From positions 78,288,495-78,352,494 of the forward strand of contig NC_082597.1 of the NCBI RefSeq assembly GCF_030936135.1: a stretch of 64,000 bases of DNA, given 5' to 3'. Within the stretch, counting starts at the first letter, position 1; every line of letters starts with the position of its first letter. The notes below the pieces were generated by a model. The model was not told the origin of the DNA. It ran no database searches and was given only the letters and a program-made list of their open reading frames with translations. Both the position numbers and the translations under genes were made by a program. This document shows, in pieces, positions 50,137-60,998 of the stretch. This stretch comes from Gavia stellata. Taxonomy: Eukaryota; Chordata; Aves; Gaviiformes; Gaviidae.

Positions 50137-51384
50137 CCCTTGGGTGAAAGCACAAAACCCTGGTGTACTGCTTGAGTATGGGAAGGCAAATGGGGATCAT
50201 GATTTTGTTGTTCCTGCCTCCTTGCCTGTAGCTGTTTCAGGACGGGGATGGGGAAAAGCAGGTTGTGTGGTTGTTGAGCTGTCAGGGAGCAATGCCTTGG
50301 CAGCTCCCCTGGGGAGCCTGCTGAAGAGTCCCTTCTTGCGCTTGGGTAGCCAGGCCGGTTGTTGTGATCCCCCAGTCACTTGCAAGGGCTTTTCCAAAGG
50401 CTTACAGCAAGAGCCAGAAATGTCTCTAGAACAGGCTAAGGGATTTGATGGAGGATGGCAGCGTAGGGAAAGTTGTGCGATAAAACTCCGTGTGATATCT
50501 TACGGAAGGGGAAGGTAATGCTGCTTTAGCAAATCTCTCATGAGGTTTGGTTTATGCACTCGTGCGTTCGGCTGCCATAGTCAGTGGCACTAAGGCCGAG
50601 GTGGGGGTCGCTTGTGTGTGACACAGAGGAGAAGGGATGCCACCTGCCAGGTCCTTCCCTTGCCTCTTGGCTGGTGACGAAGGACTAGTTTTTGGCCAAT
50701 TTGGGCTTGTGCGTACTTGGGGTTTGTTTTTCCATGTAGATTCTGTGGTTTGTAAAGGCGAGTTCAAGCCTCATCCTTGCCCTGCACCAGAGGCCTTGAA
50801 GAGAGTTTCTCTGTTGCACCTCTGTTTCTGTGGCGCTTCTGGGTGACGTTGTCGGTGGGACTTCCCTTCCCGGCCAGAGGTGGCTGGAGCTGGCGCAGGG
50901 GTCCAGAAGGCGTTGGGGGGGTTATGGGGGGAGACGTGTGCTCTTGGGAGCCTGTCCAGAGGCCACGGAAGCAGAGGGCTCTGCAAGGAGAGGCCGCGGA
51001 GAAGGGGCTGGCTGGCGACCTCGGGGTCCCGTGCCCAGGGCCTGAGGCCATGCTGGTGGCCAATGTCACCATGCTCATTTGCATGTGGAAGCCCATTGGC
51101 TGCTTGTGGCATTTCCCAGGAGCCTTTGCTCCCTGGCGCATCGTTGCCAGGGCTGGTGTGTCGCCGGGGCCTGAGTTGGCAGTTGCCCGCACTCCTGGAG
51201 CGATCGTGGAGGCGAGAGAGGCGGCTCTCCGGTTCCTGCACCCCAGCAGCTGGAGGAGCACTTCCACGCCTTCCACGTGTCCTGTGGCATCGCCGGCGCG
51301 GCGTCTGCGTCTGAGTGGCCTTGGTAGCTATGCTGCGTAGGGAAGGTCAGAGGAACAGCCGTCCCAAGCAAGTCCGGTGGAGAA
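50137..51384. other. GC-rich intergenic segment with promoter-like motifs
   Basis: Unique sequence, G/C-rich from about 50,770 to 51,320, where several long overlapping open frames exist on both strands (up to 187 codons). None matches a family I recognise, and overlap on all frames is what GC-rich DNA gives by chance. It includes the CCAAT/octamer cluster at 51060-51099. Confidence 0.5.
51060..51099 (+). promoter_or_regulatory. CCAAT - octamer - inverted CCAAT cluster
   Basis: CCAAT at 51060-51064, the exact octamer ATTTGCAT at 51077-51084 (a POU/Oct factor site) and ATTGG, an inverted CCAAT, at 51095-51099, all within 40 bases in a CpG-containing GC-rich segment. Such spacing occurs in histone and other vertebrate promoters. 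No TATA box or histone gene is present nearby, so activity is unproven. Confidence 0.35.
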
Positions 51385-52536
51385 GCTGGCGACTCGTGGC
51401 TCAGACAGGTGCATTCTTCGCTGGGTAAAAAACTGGCTGGCGGCTGAGCCCAGAGAGTTGTGGTGAATGGAGCGAAATCCAGATGGCGGCTGGTCACGAG
51501 CGGAGTCCCCCAGGGCTCAGTTTTGGGACCCGTCTTGTTTAATACATTTATCCATGATCTGGGCGAGAGGATCAAGTGCACCCTCAGCAAGTTTGCAGAT
51601 GACACCAAGTTGGGTGGGAGTGTTGACCTGCTCGAGGGTCGGAAGGCTCTGCAGAGGGATCTGGACAGGCTGGATGGATGGGCCCAGGCCAATTGGATGA
51701 GGTTCAACAAGGCCAAGTGCCGGGTCCTGCACTTGGGTCACAACAACCTCATGCAACACTACAGGCTTGGGGACGAGTGGCTGGAAAGCTGCCCCGCAGA
51801 AAAGGACCTGGGAGTGACAGCCGGCTGAATATGAGCCAGCAGTGTGCCCAGGTGGCCAAGAAGGCCAACGGCATCCTGGCCTGTATCAGAAATGGTGTGG
51901 CCAGCAGGAGCAGGGAGGTGGTTGTGCCCCTGTACTCAGCGCTGGTGAGGCCGCACCTCGAATCCTGTGTTCAGTTTTGGGCCCCTCCCTACAAGAAGGA
52001 CATTATGGTGCTGGAGCGTGTCCAGAGAAGGGAGACGAAGCTGGTGAGGGGTCTGGAACACAAGTCTGATGAGGAGCAGCTGAGGGAGCTGGGGTTGTTC
52101 AGTCTGGAGAAGAGGAGGCTGAGGGGAGACCTCACTGCTCTCTACAATTACCTGAAAGGGGGTTGCAGAGAGGTGGATGTTGCTCTCTTCTCCCAAGTGA
52201 CGAGTGACAGGACAAGAGAAAATGGCCTCAAGTTGCGCCAGGGGAGGTTTAGACTGGATATGAGGAAAAATTTCTTTCCTGCGAGAGTTGTGAAGCATTG
52301 GAACGGGCTGCCCAGGGAGGTGGTGGAGTCACCCTCACTAGAGGTGTTCAAGGAATGTGTGGACGAGGCATTGTGGGACGTGGCTTGATGGACATGGTGG
52401 TGTGTGGTGTGGGTTTTTTTTGTTTGTGTGGTGTGTGGTTGGTACTTTTTTTTTTTTTTTGGTAATGGTTGGACTTGATGATCTTACAGGTCTTTTCCAA
52501 CCGTAGTGATTCTGTGATTCTGTGATTCTGTGATTA
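51385..52536 (+). mobile_element. CR1 LINE, 5'-truncated, with RT motif and 3' terminal repeats
   Basis: Sense-strand CR1 of about 1.15 kb. It begins within the reverse transcriptase ([23 protein letters not shown], then FADDTKLGG with the catalytic ADD core) and continues to the ORF2 end. The frame breaks near 51,820 (KDLGVTAG then a stop; the downstream frame resumes at [14 protein letters not shown]), so it is inactive. After the ORF stop the 3' UTR carries a G/T-rich stretch and a T15 run, followed by GGACTTGATGATCTTACAGG. It ends in tandem ATTCTGTG repeats at 52508-52536. The left boundary is approximate. Confidence 0.95.
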
Positions 52537-52914
52537 CAGCTGCCCACCAGGGACTGGCGGGAGGAGCGCGAGTGGGAGAGAAGAGAGGCTGCTGCCTCCG
52601 AGCTCTCAGCCCCAGCAGGCCCATTGACTGGTTCCCCGTGTGTCTTGGTGGAGCATGGGCAGATTGGCAAGGATGGCCGGCCACCCCTCAGGTGGAGCTG
52701 GAGCAGGAGAAGGCTTCTCGCTTGTCTGCGTGGATGGAACAAGCCCTGTAGAGCAAAGGCAGATCCGCCAGCAAAGGCGGATCCCCCGGAGCAGGCAGAA
52801 TCCCCGGAGCAGACAGATGTCCCGGCGCAGGCAGATCCCCTGTCGAAGGAAACGCCATTTGCACAGCCTGTTGATTCTTACTTTGGTTTGACTTGTGTTT
52901 TTCTAGTTCTCTAA
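52537..52914 (+). other. Open frame with frame-preserving hexapeptide repeats; not a proven gene
   Basis: Immediately after the CR1 tail, TGATTACAG forms an acceptor-like AG at 52538-52539. From 52540 one frame stays open for about 124 codons to a stop at 52912. It has no ATG before the repeat region. It begins LPTRDWREEREWERRE (charged) and contains five 6-residue repeats (next entry). The C-terminal end is hydrophobic (YFGLTCVFLVL). I recognise no family. Lack of a start codon argues against an independent gene. It could be an internal or terminal exon, a pseudogene remnant, or chance in GC-rich DNA. Confidence 0.25.
52753..52842. repeat. 18-bp tandem repeat, 5 copies, frame-preserving
   Basis: Five 18-bp units at 52753, 52771, 52789, 52807 and 52825, without indels. 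In the open frame they read AKADPP, AKADPP, EQAESP, EQTDVP and AQADPL. Differences between copies are substitutions only. Confidence 0.85.
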
Positions 52915-55900
52915 TGTTTGTAATTTCACCTTTAAAAAACCCTAGTAGTTCTGTCACTGTCACGTTCAATGCAAGAATTTTAAAACTCCCCTCTGTTGTG
53001 GTTTTTGAAAGTAAATGGCAAGTCTACCTACTACTTGTGTGTCGCTTTGTTTTTTGGTGATGAATCTAAGTGACCGCCAGTCATACTTGGTTTTGGTTGG
53101 TAATGGGTGTGTATAACAGTGCAACCTTCAGTGAATGCCTGTTTGTTCACACTGTTTCTGCTTTCGGGAAAGCAGCCTATGCTTTTCAGTGTTGGAAGGA
53201 GACAACGAGTTGAGTACCATCTTTCCAATGGATTAGTCCTCCAAGTCTGCACCTGCTTAGTGTTGAATTGGAAAGAAACCGAGGTATCCAAAGAAAAAAC
53301 TCAGAGACATTTTTAAGATGGGTTAGAAACAAGGGGAGTCCTGTAGGCTCCATTTCTTATAGTATCTGGTAGGATCTGATGCTGCCATTTCTCCCTGTCC
53401 CCAGAGGTTCTGCTTTCAAGAGCATCTTCCCCCTGCTCTCCTTTTCCACTGCTTCTGCTTGCCAGAGCAGTAGCAGGATTTTGTGCATTGCCTGAGGATG
53501 GTGAAGGACTTTGACCCTTCTCTTGAGCGTGGACTGTGTTTGGAGCTGGTGGTTTCACTAAGGACTATTTTGTGGCACCCGGAAGCAAAATAAAAGAGAG
53601 CAACCAACTTTTTGAGAGACAAGGATTAGCTTGGTGTGGTCTCAGCTCTTCCCCACCTGCTTGGAGACCCTGAGACAAATTTCACTGGGAGGGCAAAAAG
53701 AACATGTAGAAATACGTTGTGTGAAAAGTCCTTGGAATCAGCTATTTCCATCAGGCTGGAGCCTCCCAGAGCTGAGCAGGGGCGGACAAATGAGCCTTCC
53801 CACCGGATACAGCCAACAGGGCTTGGTAACATCCATATCTGGGCAAACCATCCCCACAGGTGATGGTGATGGAGCTACTGCCACTTCTGTCAATGTCTGT
53901 GAGGAAGAAAGGACACGTCGGGCTCTCCCTTCCCCTCCCAAATCGACACTTTGGCTTCCTTGACAGAAAATAAATTTTATTCTTTCAAAGCATGATGGGG
54001 ATATCAGTTTGTAGGAATGGGATGGGCTAGGCAAGTAAACTGGGGACCTTGGGACCCCTGTCATGAGTATAGTCCTTTTTAGAAAAATTTCTCAAGGTCA
54101 GCATTACACTGAGGTCCTGCCATGTGTGAGGTAGAGCTTAAAAAAAAAAACAAAACAAGGAAGTAGTGACTTAAACCTGTTGGGAGCTCTTCCAAGGTGT
54201 ACTCAAACCATCAGCTGGGAAGGCATTAAATGTTCCCTTGTCTAGCCATGAGCTTAAGACCAGCCAGGTAAAACAGAGGAGCCATCACAGGTGAAGTACA
54301 AACATACCGATGTAAGCAAAAGCTCTCACTGGAATAGCTTAAAAGTGCTTAACAGCATCATGTGGCAATAGCACAGGGATTAGCGCCCGAGCTGGTGAGA
54401 CTGATGTTCCCTAATGCAGCTGTCTCTCCTGCGGCCACTGCCCAGCACAGACATGGAGTCCAGCCTTCAGCTGGCAACAGGGACCTGCTGCAGCAGCGGT
54501 CGCCCATCATCAGTCCCGCGACAAGGAACCTCCCAAGCCACAGAGAAGCTGGGTATTTAGTTTGCCCCGGCAAGTTTGCAGCTAGAAATGATGCACCATC
54601 AACCTCCTCCACGCTCTAAGAATGGGACCCAGAAATGATGCGGATATGATCTAGGTGGCATCCCCAGATGAAGTGAACTATGTGGCTGGGACTTGGTTTA
54701 TTTTTTGCAGTCATGAAGTAATCGAGGAAGATGATAAGAAGAATGTAACACATCATAGTCAGTGGCTCAATGCATATTTTTTTTTGTGATGCAATTTCAA
54801 ACCATTAGAAAATCTCTGAGTTATGCAAGTGCCCCTTAAACAATAACATCAACACCAGAGTTCCATTTTTCTCAATTTGCTGCTTCCTGCACTTATTTCT
54901 AATGCCACCCCTTCTTAATTCTCCTTGGGTTTTTAACTAAGACGAAGCAATAATAGGTCCATGGCCAAACAAAGCGGAAGTGGCCGAAGAAGTAGATGAA
55001 GTCAACTGTGAAGTGCTGCTGTGAAGGGACAGAAAAGCCCATCAGGGTGAAGGATGCTCGTGTCCACATCTGATAATGGCACGACCATTTCTTTGGCAGC
55101 ACCTACAGCTTAAACCACAACCCTGGGTTTCAATAACGTAGAGCACATTAGTAGTGGGACAAAGAGATGCCCTGGATGACAGAGAGAGAGAGAGAGAGGG
55201 GTTTGGGGTTTTTTGAAGATCCTCTGGTACCTCTGGTACTCCTCTGGTACCTTAGAGGTTGCCTGTGTTTGGCTACCACGGGAGGAGAGCTTGCCGCTGG
55301 TGCTGCCCAGTGCCTGTCGCTCACAGGCTTGGAGCTTTGCTCACCCGTCCGCAGGGACACAAAGTCCCTTCCTGGGGCTGCGTGCGTCTCGCCTTCCCCC
55401 TCGTGCTGCTGCAGCAAACCTCCCCACTTCAGAAGATGAGGAGTGTGTGCAGAGCGGGGGGGGAGATGTAATTTTTAAAGAGATATCGGGCTCGCTCATG
55501 AAATTATTGTTTCAAGCCTCCTCAAATGGAGAATAATGAACCTTGCGTCACTCTGATTTTCAGGGCAATGCCTTAGCCATGATTCTCGCTCGGCACCCTG
55601 GGCTCTCCTTACATTTCCCTTCGGCTTCCCGAGAGGGAGGTAAGCGTGCGGGAGTTCAAGAGTGCAATGAGTGAGCCAGACCACCCGCTCGCCGGGCCGG
55701 CCCACCTCCCCGGCAGGTGATGGAGAGCCGCAATCACGGGAGCACTTCTGCTCTGCAGTCTAGCCACAACCGTAGCGGGGGGCAGGAGTACACATGATCA
55801 ACGAAATAGTGCTGTTCCGTCGCGGAACGGACAAAGCACAAGCACCAAGGCTGTTCTCGGCGAAGTTTACGTCCCAGCTATCGGAGGATGGCTTTGTCAA

Positions 55901-58709
55901 CAGCAACTGGGCTGGCGGTCAGCTATGTTTCCAGCATGAAGTTTGAGGGGACAGGCTTTCTATTGCTGCAGTTCGAGGCCAAAGATGAAATCCAAAAGTG
56001 AATTAAAATTTCTATGGTAACTGCTCAATGGACGAGGCTGATGATAATCAAAGGTTGGGGTGTAGCATTTCTGCTGCATTTAAACAGCACAGAAGTGATC
56101 TGCAATCCGGCAGTACAAATGCAAACAACAATTTCAAAGAGCAATGGTATCTTTTTTTTTTTTTTTCCTTCTCCCTGGCTGGAATCTCTATATGCCTGTG
56201 TACGCTTTGTAGTATTTTTTTCTAGCATGACAATTTAATTTTTTGTTTGCTTTTTTAAGGGAGGAAAAAAAAACCCTTTTGCTTTAATGATATTCACCAT
56301 GGTGAACTTAAAAGTGGCTTACAGAAGCGGAGCCTGGCATTTTCTGTTTGCACCAGTCAGTCGCTAGTGATTGATCTCAGAAGCCAGGCTTCATTTTCTA
56401 AGCAAAATAAGCTGCAGTTGGCAAAACCTGATTAAAGTGAGTGGAGTTTTATCTGATGTGGCTGTTGCCACTCATTTCAGTGTAATGTCTCTCTTTTCAA
56501 CTACAGAGGACCTGCAGAACACAGAACAAAAAGTACGCATCAGTTTATCATGCACTCTTCTAAAAGTTTAAGTGTTCCTAATAGGCCATCAAACTGCTAG
56601 GAAACCAGCATGCGATGGGTACGTCAGCATGTAGCATAAACTCCTAATATAGCTGTTGTAGAGTTTGTGCCGTTATCCTTACACAGTGGTCTACCACAAG
56701 AGAAGCCGCTATCTGGACTGATGCTACCATTAAATCCATCACGCAAAAATTGCTGCTGGTGATCATGAACTAAATGTAAAAGAAAGTGGGTGTCTTGACT
56801 TTGCTTCCTGATTTTTGAGTCTTTAGGGCACAGTGGATCCATTGTGGCTTCTCCCTCTAAGAGTATGAAGCCCGAAAACATCCTGGATCCTGACACAAAC
56901 AAGCCGTGCAAGCGTTCCTTATGCTGCTGGCTGGGAAGGGTTGGTATGGCTCCGTGTCACTTCCCAACAGACAGAAGAGTTTCTCTTCCTCTCATTTCTG
57001 AGGAAGGGGAGACAGTGAGAGAAGGAAGAGTAGGCGAAATTACATTTGAAGAGGTGCAAATATAAAACTGACAGGCTTGGAGACAACACGTTTCATTCCA
57101 ATGGCTATTTGCAGAGCAGCTCCTCTGCAAGATAACTAATGGCATGTGAAAAGGTCTTATGCGCAGAAAACAGTCTGTCATGTTAAAATAAAGAGCTCTG
57201 AAGCTGTGAAGTCTGGCATAGCTGTAAAAATAACTTTCGCTTGGGAGGGGAGGCTGGGAACCCTGCGGCTCCCGATTCTTTTCAAAGACAATGCCCGGTG
57301 CCGCAGCAAGGAACACAGAGGCTACCGTGGCTCCCACAAATCTCCACCAAAACCTTAATTTAAATTACTACCGAAGATTAAAGGCTAGCGTAAGCCTACA
57401 CTCCCTTGCAACCGCATTAATTATTAAGGCAACACACAGAGCTCTGTAATTGGCTCCTGTCTGTTAGCACAGCGCTGAGTTTATAGGTTAGGGTGGCGGC
57501 AGAAGGATGATGATGCTGATGATTACATACAATCTCTGGGTTTGCTGGTTTGGGGGAGAGGTGTCTTCTACAATTGGAAGCGATGTTAGGGAAAATCAGG
57601 GTGCCCCTCCCGCAGCAGAGGCCAGGAGGGAGGAGGGGACAGCGTAGCCGCAGGGGAAGCAAGGACGCAGTGCGGAGCCCCCCCCCGCTAACTGCAGTAT
57701 GAAATTAAACGGTGACACTGCCAGGAAGTGAAGACAAGGCAACTCCCTCCATCCCCCAGCCAAAAAATACCCTTTCCCCCTACCCCTGGCAAAAAAACCC
57801 CCCACCCAACCCTGCTTCTGCTCTGCATAAGCATTAGCCACTGTGGTAGGTTTTTATGGAGCTGTAACGTTGTCTTGCTTTCATTTGGTTTGTTTTACTG
57901 GGAGGTTCTGTCCCTTCCACCGGCCAGAAACCTGACCACAACTCCTGTGAGGGAGCTACCTCTCAGTCTTTAATTACTAGACTTACACAGTGAGTTACAA
58001 ACAACATAACAAAATGGGGCCACCACACATCTGAAGAGCACCTGGAAGCGTGGGTCTGAGACCAAAGCCCCCGGGTGTGCCAGCAGACCCGCTGCAGCCA
58101 ACTGCCCGTCGGCGGTCTGCAGCAAGTCTCGCCAGTAACCTCCCGTAAGCGAAGACCATGCTGCCTGCAACGTGCACCAAGGATGTAAGGAGCGCAAGCA
58201 GACAGCTTGGCTGATGTATGGCAACATTACCCTCTGGTAACTTTTTTTTCCATGGTGGAAGCCTAGGCTTGCTCCCGAGCCGACTCAATTCATCTCAATT
58301 TGGGCCAAGCCCACTGCAGTCTTTAAATCCTGGTGAAAACTTTAAAAACGCAACCCACGAGAGATGCAAGAGGAAAAGGGAGTGAGCTGAGGTACTGCCA
58401 ATATTTCTGCATACAGATGCGGGGAAGAGTGGGACGGGAAGTTATTCCAGCAGGTGGGAAGCCAAGAAAGGCAGCGGACAAGGTGCCCCTGCCTGGGAGA
58501 CATGCTGGCCTCAAGGAAGAGGCCATCTTCCTGGGAGAAGGAAAGCAGAAAGTATTGTAGTCATTCTGGCACCACTGAAATCTGAAAATTGAAGACAGCG
58601 GTGGAGAAACCAGCACCAGTCACGTCCCCCCCTCAGCCAGAGTCTGGCCTGGGAAGGGGTCACTGCGTCCCCGCAGCAGCGGATATCATGACGACGCCAG
58701 CACCATTAA
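52915..58709. other. Intergenic, no gene recognised
   Basis: Mixed-composition unique sequence between the hexapeptide-repeat frame and the PHF21B 3' end. It contains a GA microsatellite and 9-bp tandem units near 55.2 kb and a GC-rich patch near 57.6 kb. Open frames of up to 126 codons show no recognisable motif. Confidence 0.7.
55181..55250. repeat. (AG)9 microsatellite and 9-bp tandem repeat
   Basis: AG repeats at 55181-55198 are followed by three copies of CTCTGGTAC at 55222-55230, 55231-55239 and 55242-55250. Confidence 0.85.
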
Positions 58710-58722
58710 ATTGTCAATCAAG

Positions 58723-58728
58723 TTTAAT
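58723..58728 (-). terminator. PHF21B: ATTAAA poly(A) signal, probable PHF21B 3' end
   Basis: On the - strand GCATTAAACTTGATTGAC: the common variant hexamer ATTAAA, with cleavage expected near 58,700-58,712. It sits at the border between AT-rich and GC-rich sequence. Confidence 0.4.
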
Positions 58729-59180
58729 GCATCATAAAGAAGTAAAACTACATTGGCATATTTAAGACAAACACTTTTTTTTTCTATGCACACTATCCAC
58801 TGGACAGTCCCCTTTTCAAAATAACTACTTTTAACAGTCCAAGACACTTCTTCAGAAATTCTTCACATATTCAACCTTCCACGCTTTTCCTTTTTTTTAT
58901 TTGTCTGAGAAGGAAAAAAAATCGTTAAACCTGAAAACATTTACATTGCAAGCCACATTAGAATGCATAATTGGCATACAATAACCAATGTATAACAACT
59001 GTGTTTTTCTTAGTTCACTTTGTTCATCAATAAAAGAATATAAAAATCTTGTTCAACCGAGTGTTGTGTATTAAAATAGATTTGTATAGTACTGCACAGT
59101 TTCTCCCGGAGTTGTGAAAATGGTTGAAGGGACCATGTGCTGCCTAGTGATGGGTGACGGAAAAAGCCAGTCCCTCGTGG

Positions 59181-59208
59181 TTTTTTTTTTTTTTATTTAA
59201 AAAAAAAA
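59181..59208. repeat. T14/A10 inverted repeat in PHF21B 3' UTR
   Basis: T at 59181-59194, then ATTT, then A at 59199-59208. On the - strand this contains AATAAA next to a long A run, so oligo-dT cDNA may prime here artificially. Confidence 0.85.
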
Positions 59209-60773
59209 GATATTCGGCACCATGTGATATGCTGATGTGAGAGACCAGCCTTGTGTCGTGCTCTGGTGGCTTCTTGCTTTCCGTAAGTACCTGTTGCGCT
59301 AAGTGACGGAGAACTCATAAACGACAGAGACGATGGCATCTGGTGTGTGTGTGACGTTGAGAAAAACCGGGGTGCCCATCACTACCTTCCCGGGCAGGCC
59401 GCAGGGTGACGGGGGGCCTGTGGCCGAGGGGGGCCAGGCGGACCCTTGCAGTATCAGGAAGACTAGCTAGTGAAAGAAGCAGGCGCACTGGGATTTTCTC
59501 AGGCTAATGCTAAACACTTCCCAAATGTGCTAAAATCCAACAAAACCTTAAAAGGAAGCAAGTTTCCAAAAAAAACCCAACAAACCCTTAAAATTTTCCA
59601 TGGCCTGTCCCTCCCCCAGAACTCTTGATATTATCCACTATGAGAAACAACCCCTTGAGGCAGTTTTTTTTTTTTCCTGTACCATTTCAGCAGATATTTC
59701 TGCAAGCAAAAACAGAAAAATAATAAAAATTAAAAGAAAAAAATCACATTACATATTTTTAACAATAAAAATGCAGTACAAAAATGTAAAGTTATCTTTT
59801 TGGCATATTATCTGTACTGGCAAGAAACAAAAAACAGAATATTTATTTGCTTTTTTCCTCTAAAAAAAATTCCAAAAATTAACAAAAAAGAAAACCCCCA
59901 AATTAATCTCTTTAAAAAACGAAACCCAACCTGCCAAAGATATCCACTACCATGGTTTATGCTAAATCTTGCACAAAAACTCCATGAGAAAAATACACCG
60001 ATAGCAAAATAAGTAAAAAGGACCTGCAAAAAAGTAAGGAGTTTTACAGTCATACTTCTTTAAATACTTCGGAACGCATATACAGAAGCATCAGCATGAA
60101 AATACTTCAATATTTTACTAGAAACGCTAACTTCATACAGTTTCTTTATTTAAATATCTGCAATTCTCAACTCTAATAATACTGAAAAAACCCAGATCTT
60201 TTGTTGCGAAGGCTCTGTGAGTGTCCGTGACGCCGTTCTGGTCAAAACGGCCCCATCTCCAGGTCGCCTGAATCAACGGGGCCAACTTTGTTCCTCTGAT
60301 TAGAATCCATGTCAAGTCCTAAGTAGTTCAGTTTCATGGTTATCTCACCGATTTCCCTCCCACAAAGGGCTTTCAGCCCAACTACTTCTCTACTAGCTCA
60401 CTAACTCTTTGCATTGACAATTTTCCCCTTAAAGCAGAACTGGAAACCTGTCTGCCCCCCACAAAAGGCTATCCCGCTTCCTATCGGCCATGCTCTTCCT
60501 CTTCCTCCTTAGTCATAAATACATTAAGGCCAACATAACAAAAAAAATCTCATAAGCACTGAAGGTCTCGGCAAATACAAAACCGCAGCACGACCCGCTC
60601 CGTGGGAACCTGCTGCCACAGTGACCTACAAACTGGACTGATGGGTTTCCAAGTTTCTACGCGTATCAAAACTGAGATTGTTCCTTCTCTCCTTTGTTTC
60701 AGTTTAATCTCTCCTCTGCGCATGTGTATAAAGTTTTTTCCCCCCTTCCTTCGCTCTCTCGCGGCTGGCTCTG

Positions 60774-60998
60774 TCAGTTGTTACCCTGTGATTGCTGCAA
60801 GGCTTTGTGCATGGCAGCAGAGGCAGAGGAGGGTTTGATCCAGGGCACAGTTAGCAGGGAGGAGGTGGTGGTGGTCGTCATGGTAACCTGAATCATCTGC
60901 TCGTTTTGTATCAGTCTAATGAGGGTTTTGAGACGTTCCAGTGATGACTGAGTCCCTTTCTGCTGGGCCAACAGGCTGGTTTTTAGCTCTAAGCATTT
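60774..60998 (-). CDS. PHF21B: PHF21B last coding exon
   Basis: On the - strand the exon starts in phase 0 after TTTATTTAACAG (AG at 61000-60999). It encodes 74 residues to a TGA at 60776-60774. The peptide opens [20 protein letters not shown], continues [20 protein letters not shown] and a Thr run (TTTTT), and ends [11 protein letters not shown]. The Leu/Ile heptad spacing continues the coiled coil of the upstream exon. The [20 protein letters not shown] and VTMTTTT segments identify the C-terminus of the PHF21 family, chromatin readers that bind unmodified H3K4 through a PHD finger (not in this window) and associate with LSD1/CoREST complexes. PHF21B is chosen over PHF21A from the tail and from its position beside ARHGAP8. 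Confidence 0.9.
   Translation of the reverse strand, partial: KCLELKTSLLAQQKGTQSSLERLKTLIRLIQNEQMIQVTMTTTTTSSLLTVPWIKPSSASAAMHKALQQSQGNN

Larger units (their letters stand above)
58710..60773 (-). other. PHF21B: Probable PHF21B 3' UTR
   Basis: About 2 kb on the - strand following the PHF21B stop codon, markedly AT-rich. Composition changes sharply to GC-rich at about 58,700, exactly where a poly(A) signal is found. It contains a T14/A10 inverted repeat at 59181-59208 and an extra AATAAA (- strand, 58896-58901), possible alternative ends. No intron boundary is needed between stop codon and signal. Confidence 0.6.

Noticed and set aside
50777..51340. 187-codon + strand open frame in the GC-rich segment
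   Set aside because: Several other long frames overlap it on both strands, composition drives the openness, and the translation shows no recognisable domain or conserved pattern.
51075..51716. 213-codon - strand open frame
   Set aside because: It is partly antisense to the CR1 reverse transcriptase region and partly in GC-rich unique DNA. No family motif.
54899..55102. - strand frame with a hydrophobic, aromatic-rich stretch resembling a membrane segment
   Set aside because: Too short, no acceptor or donor in the right place, and no family resemblance.
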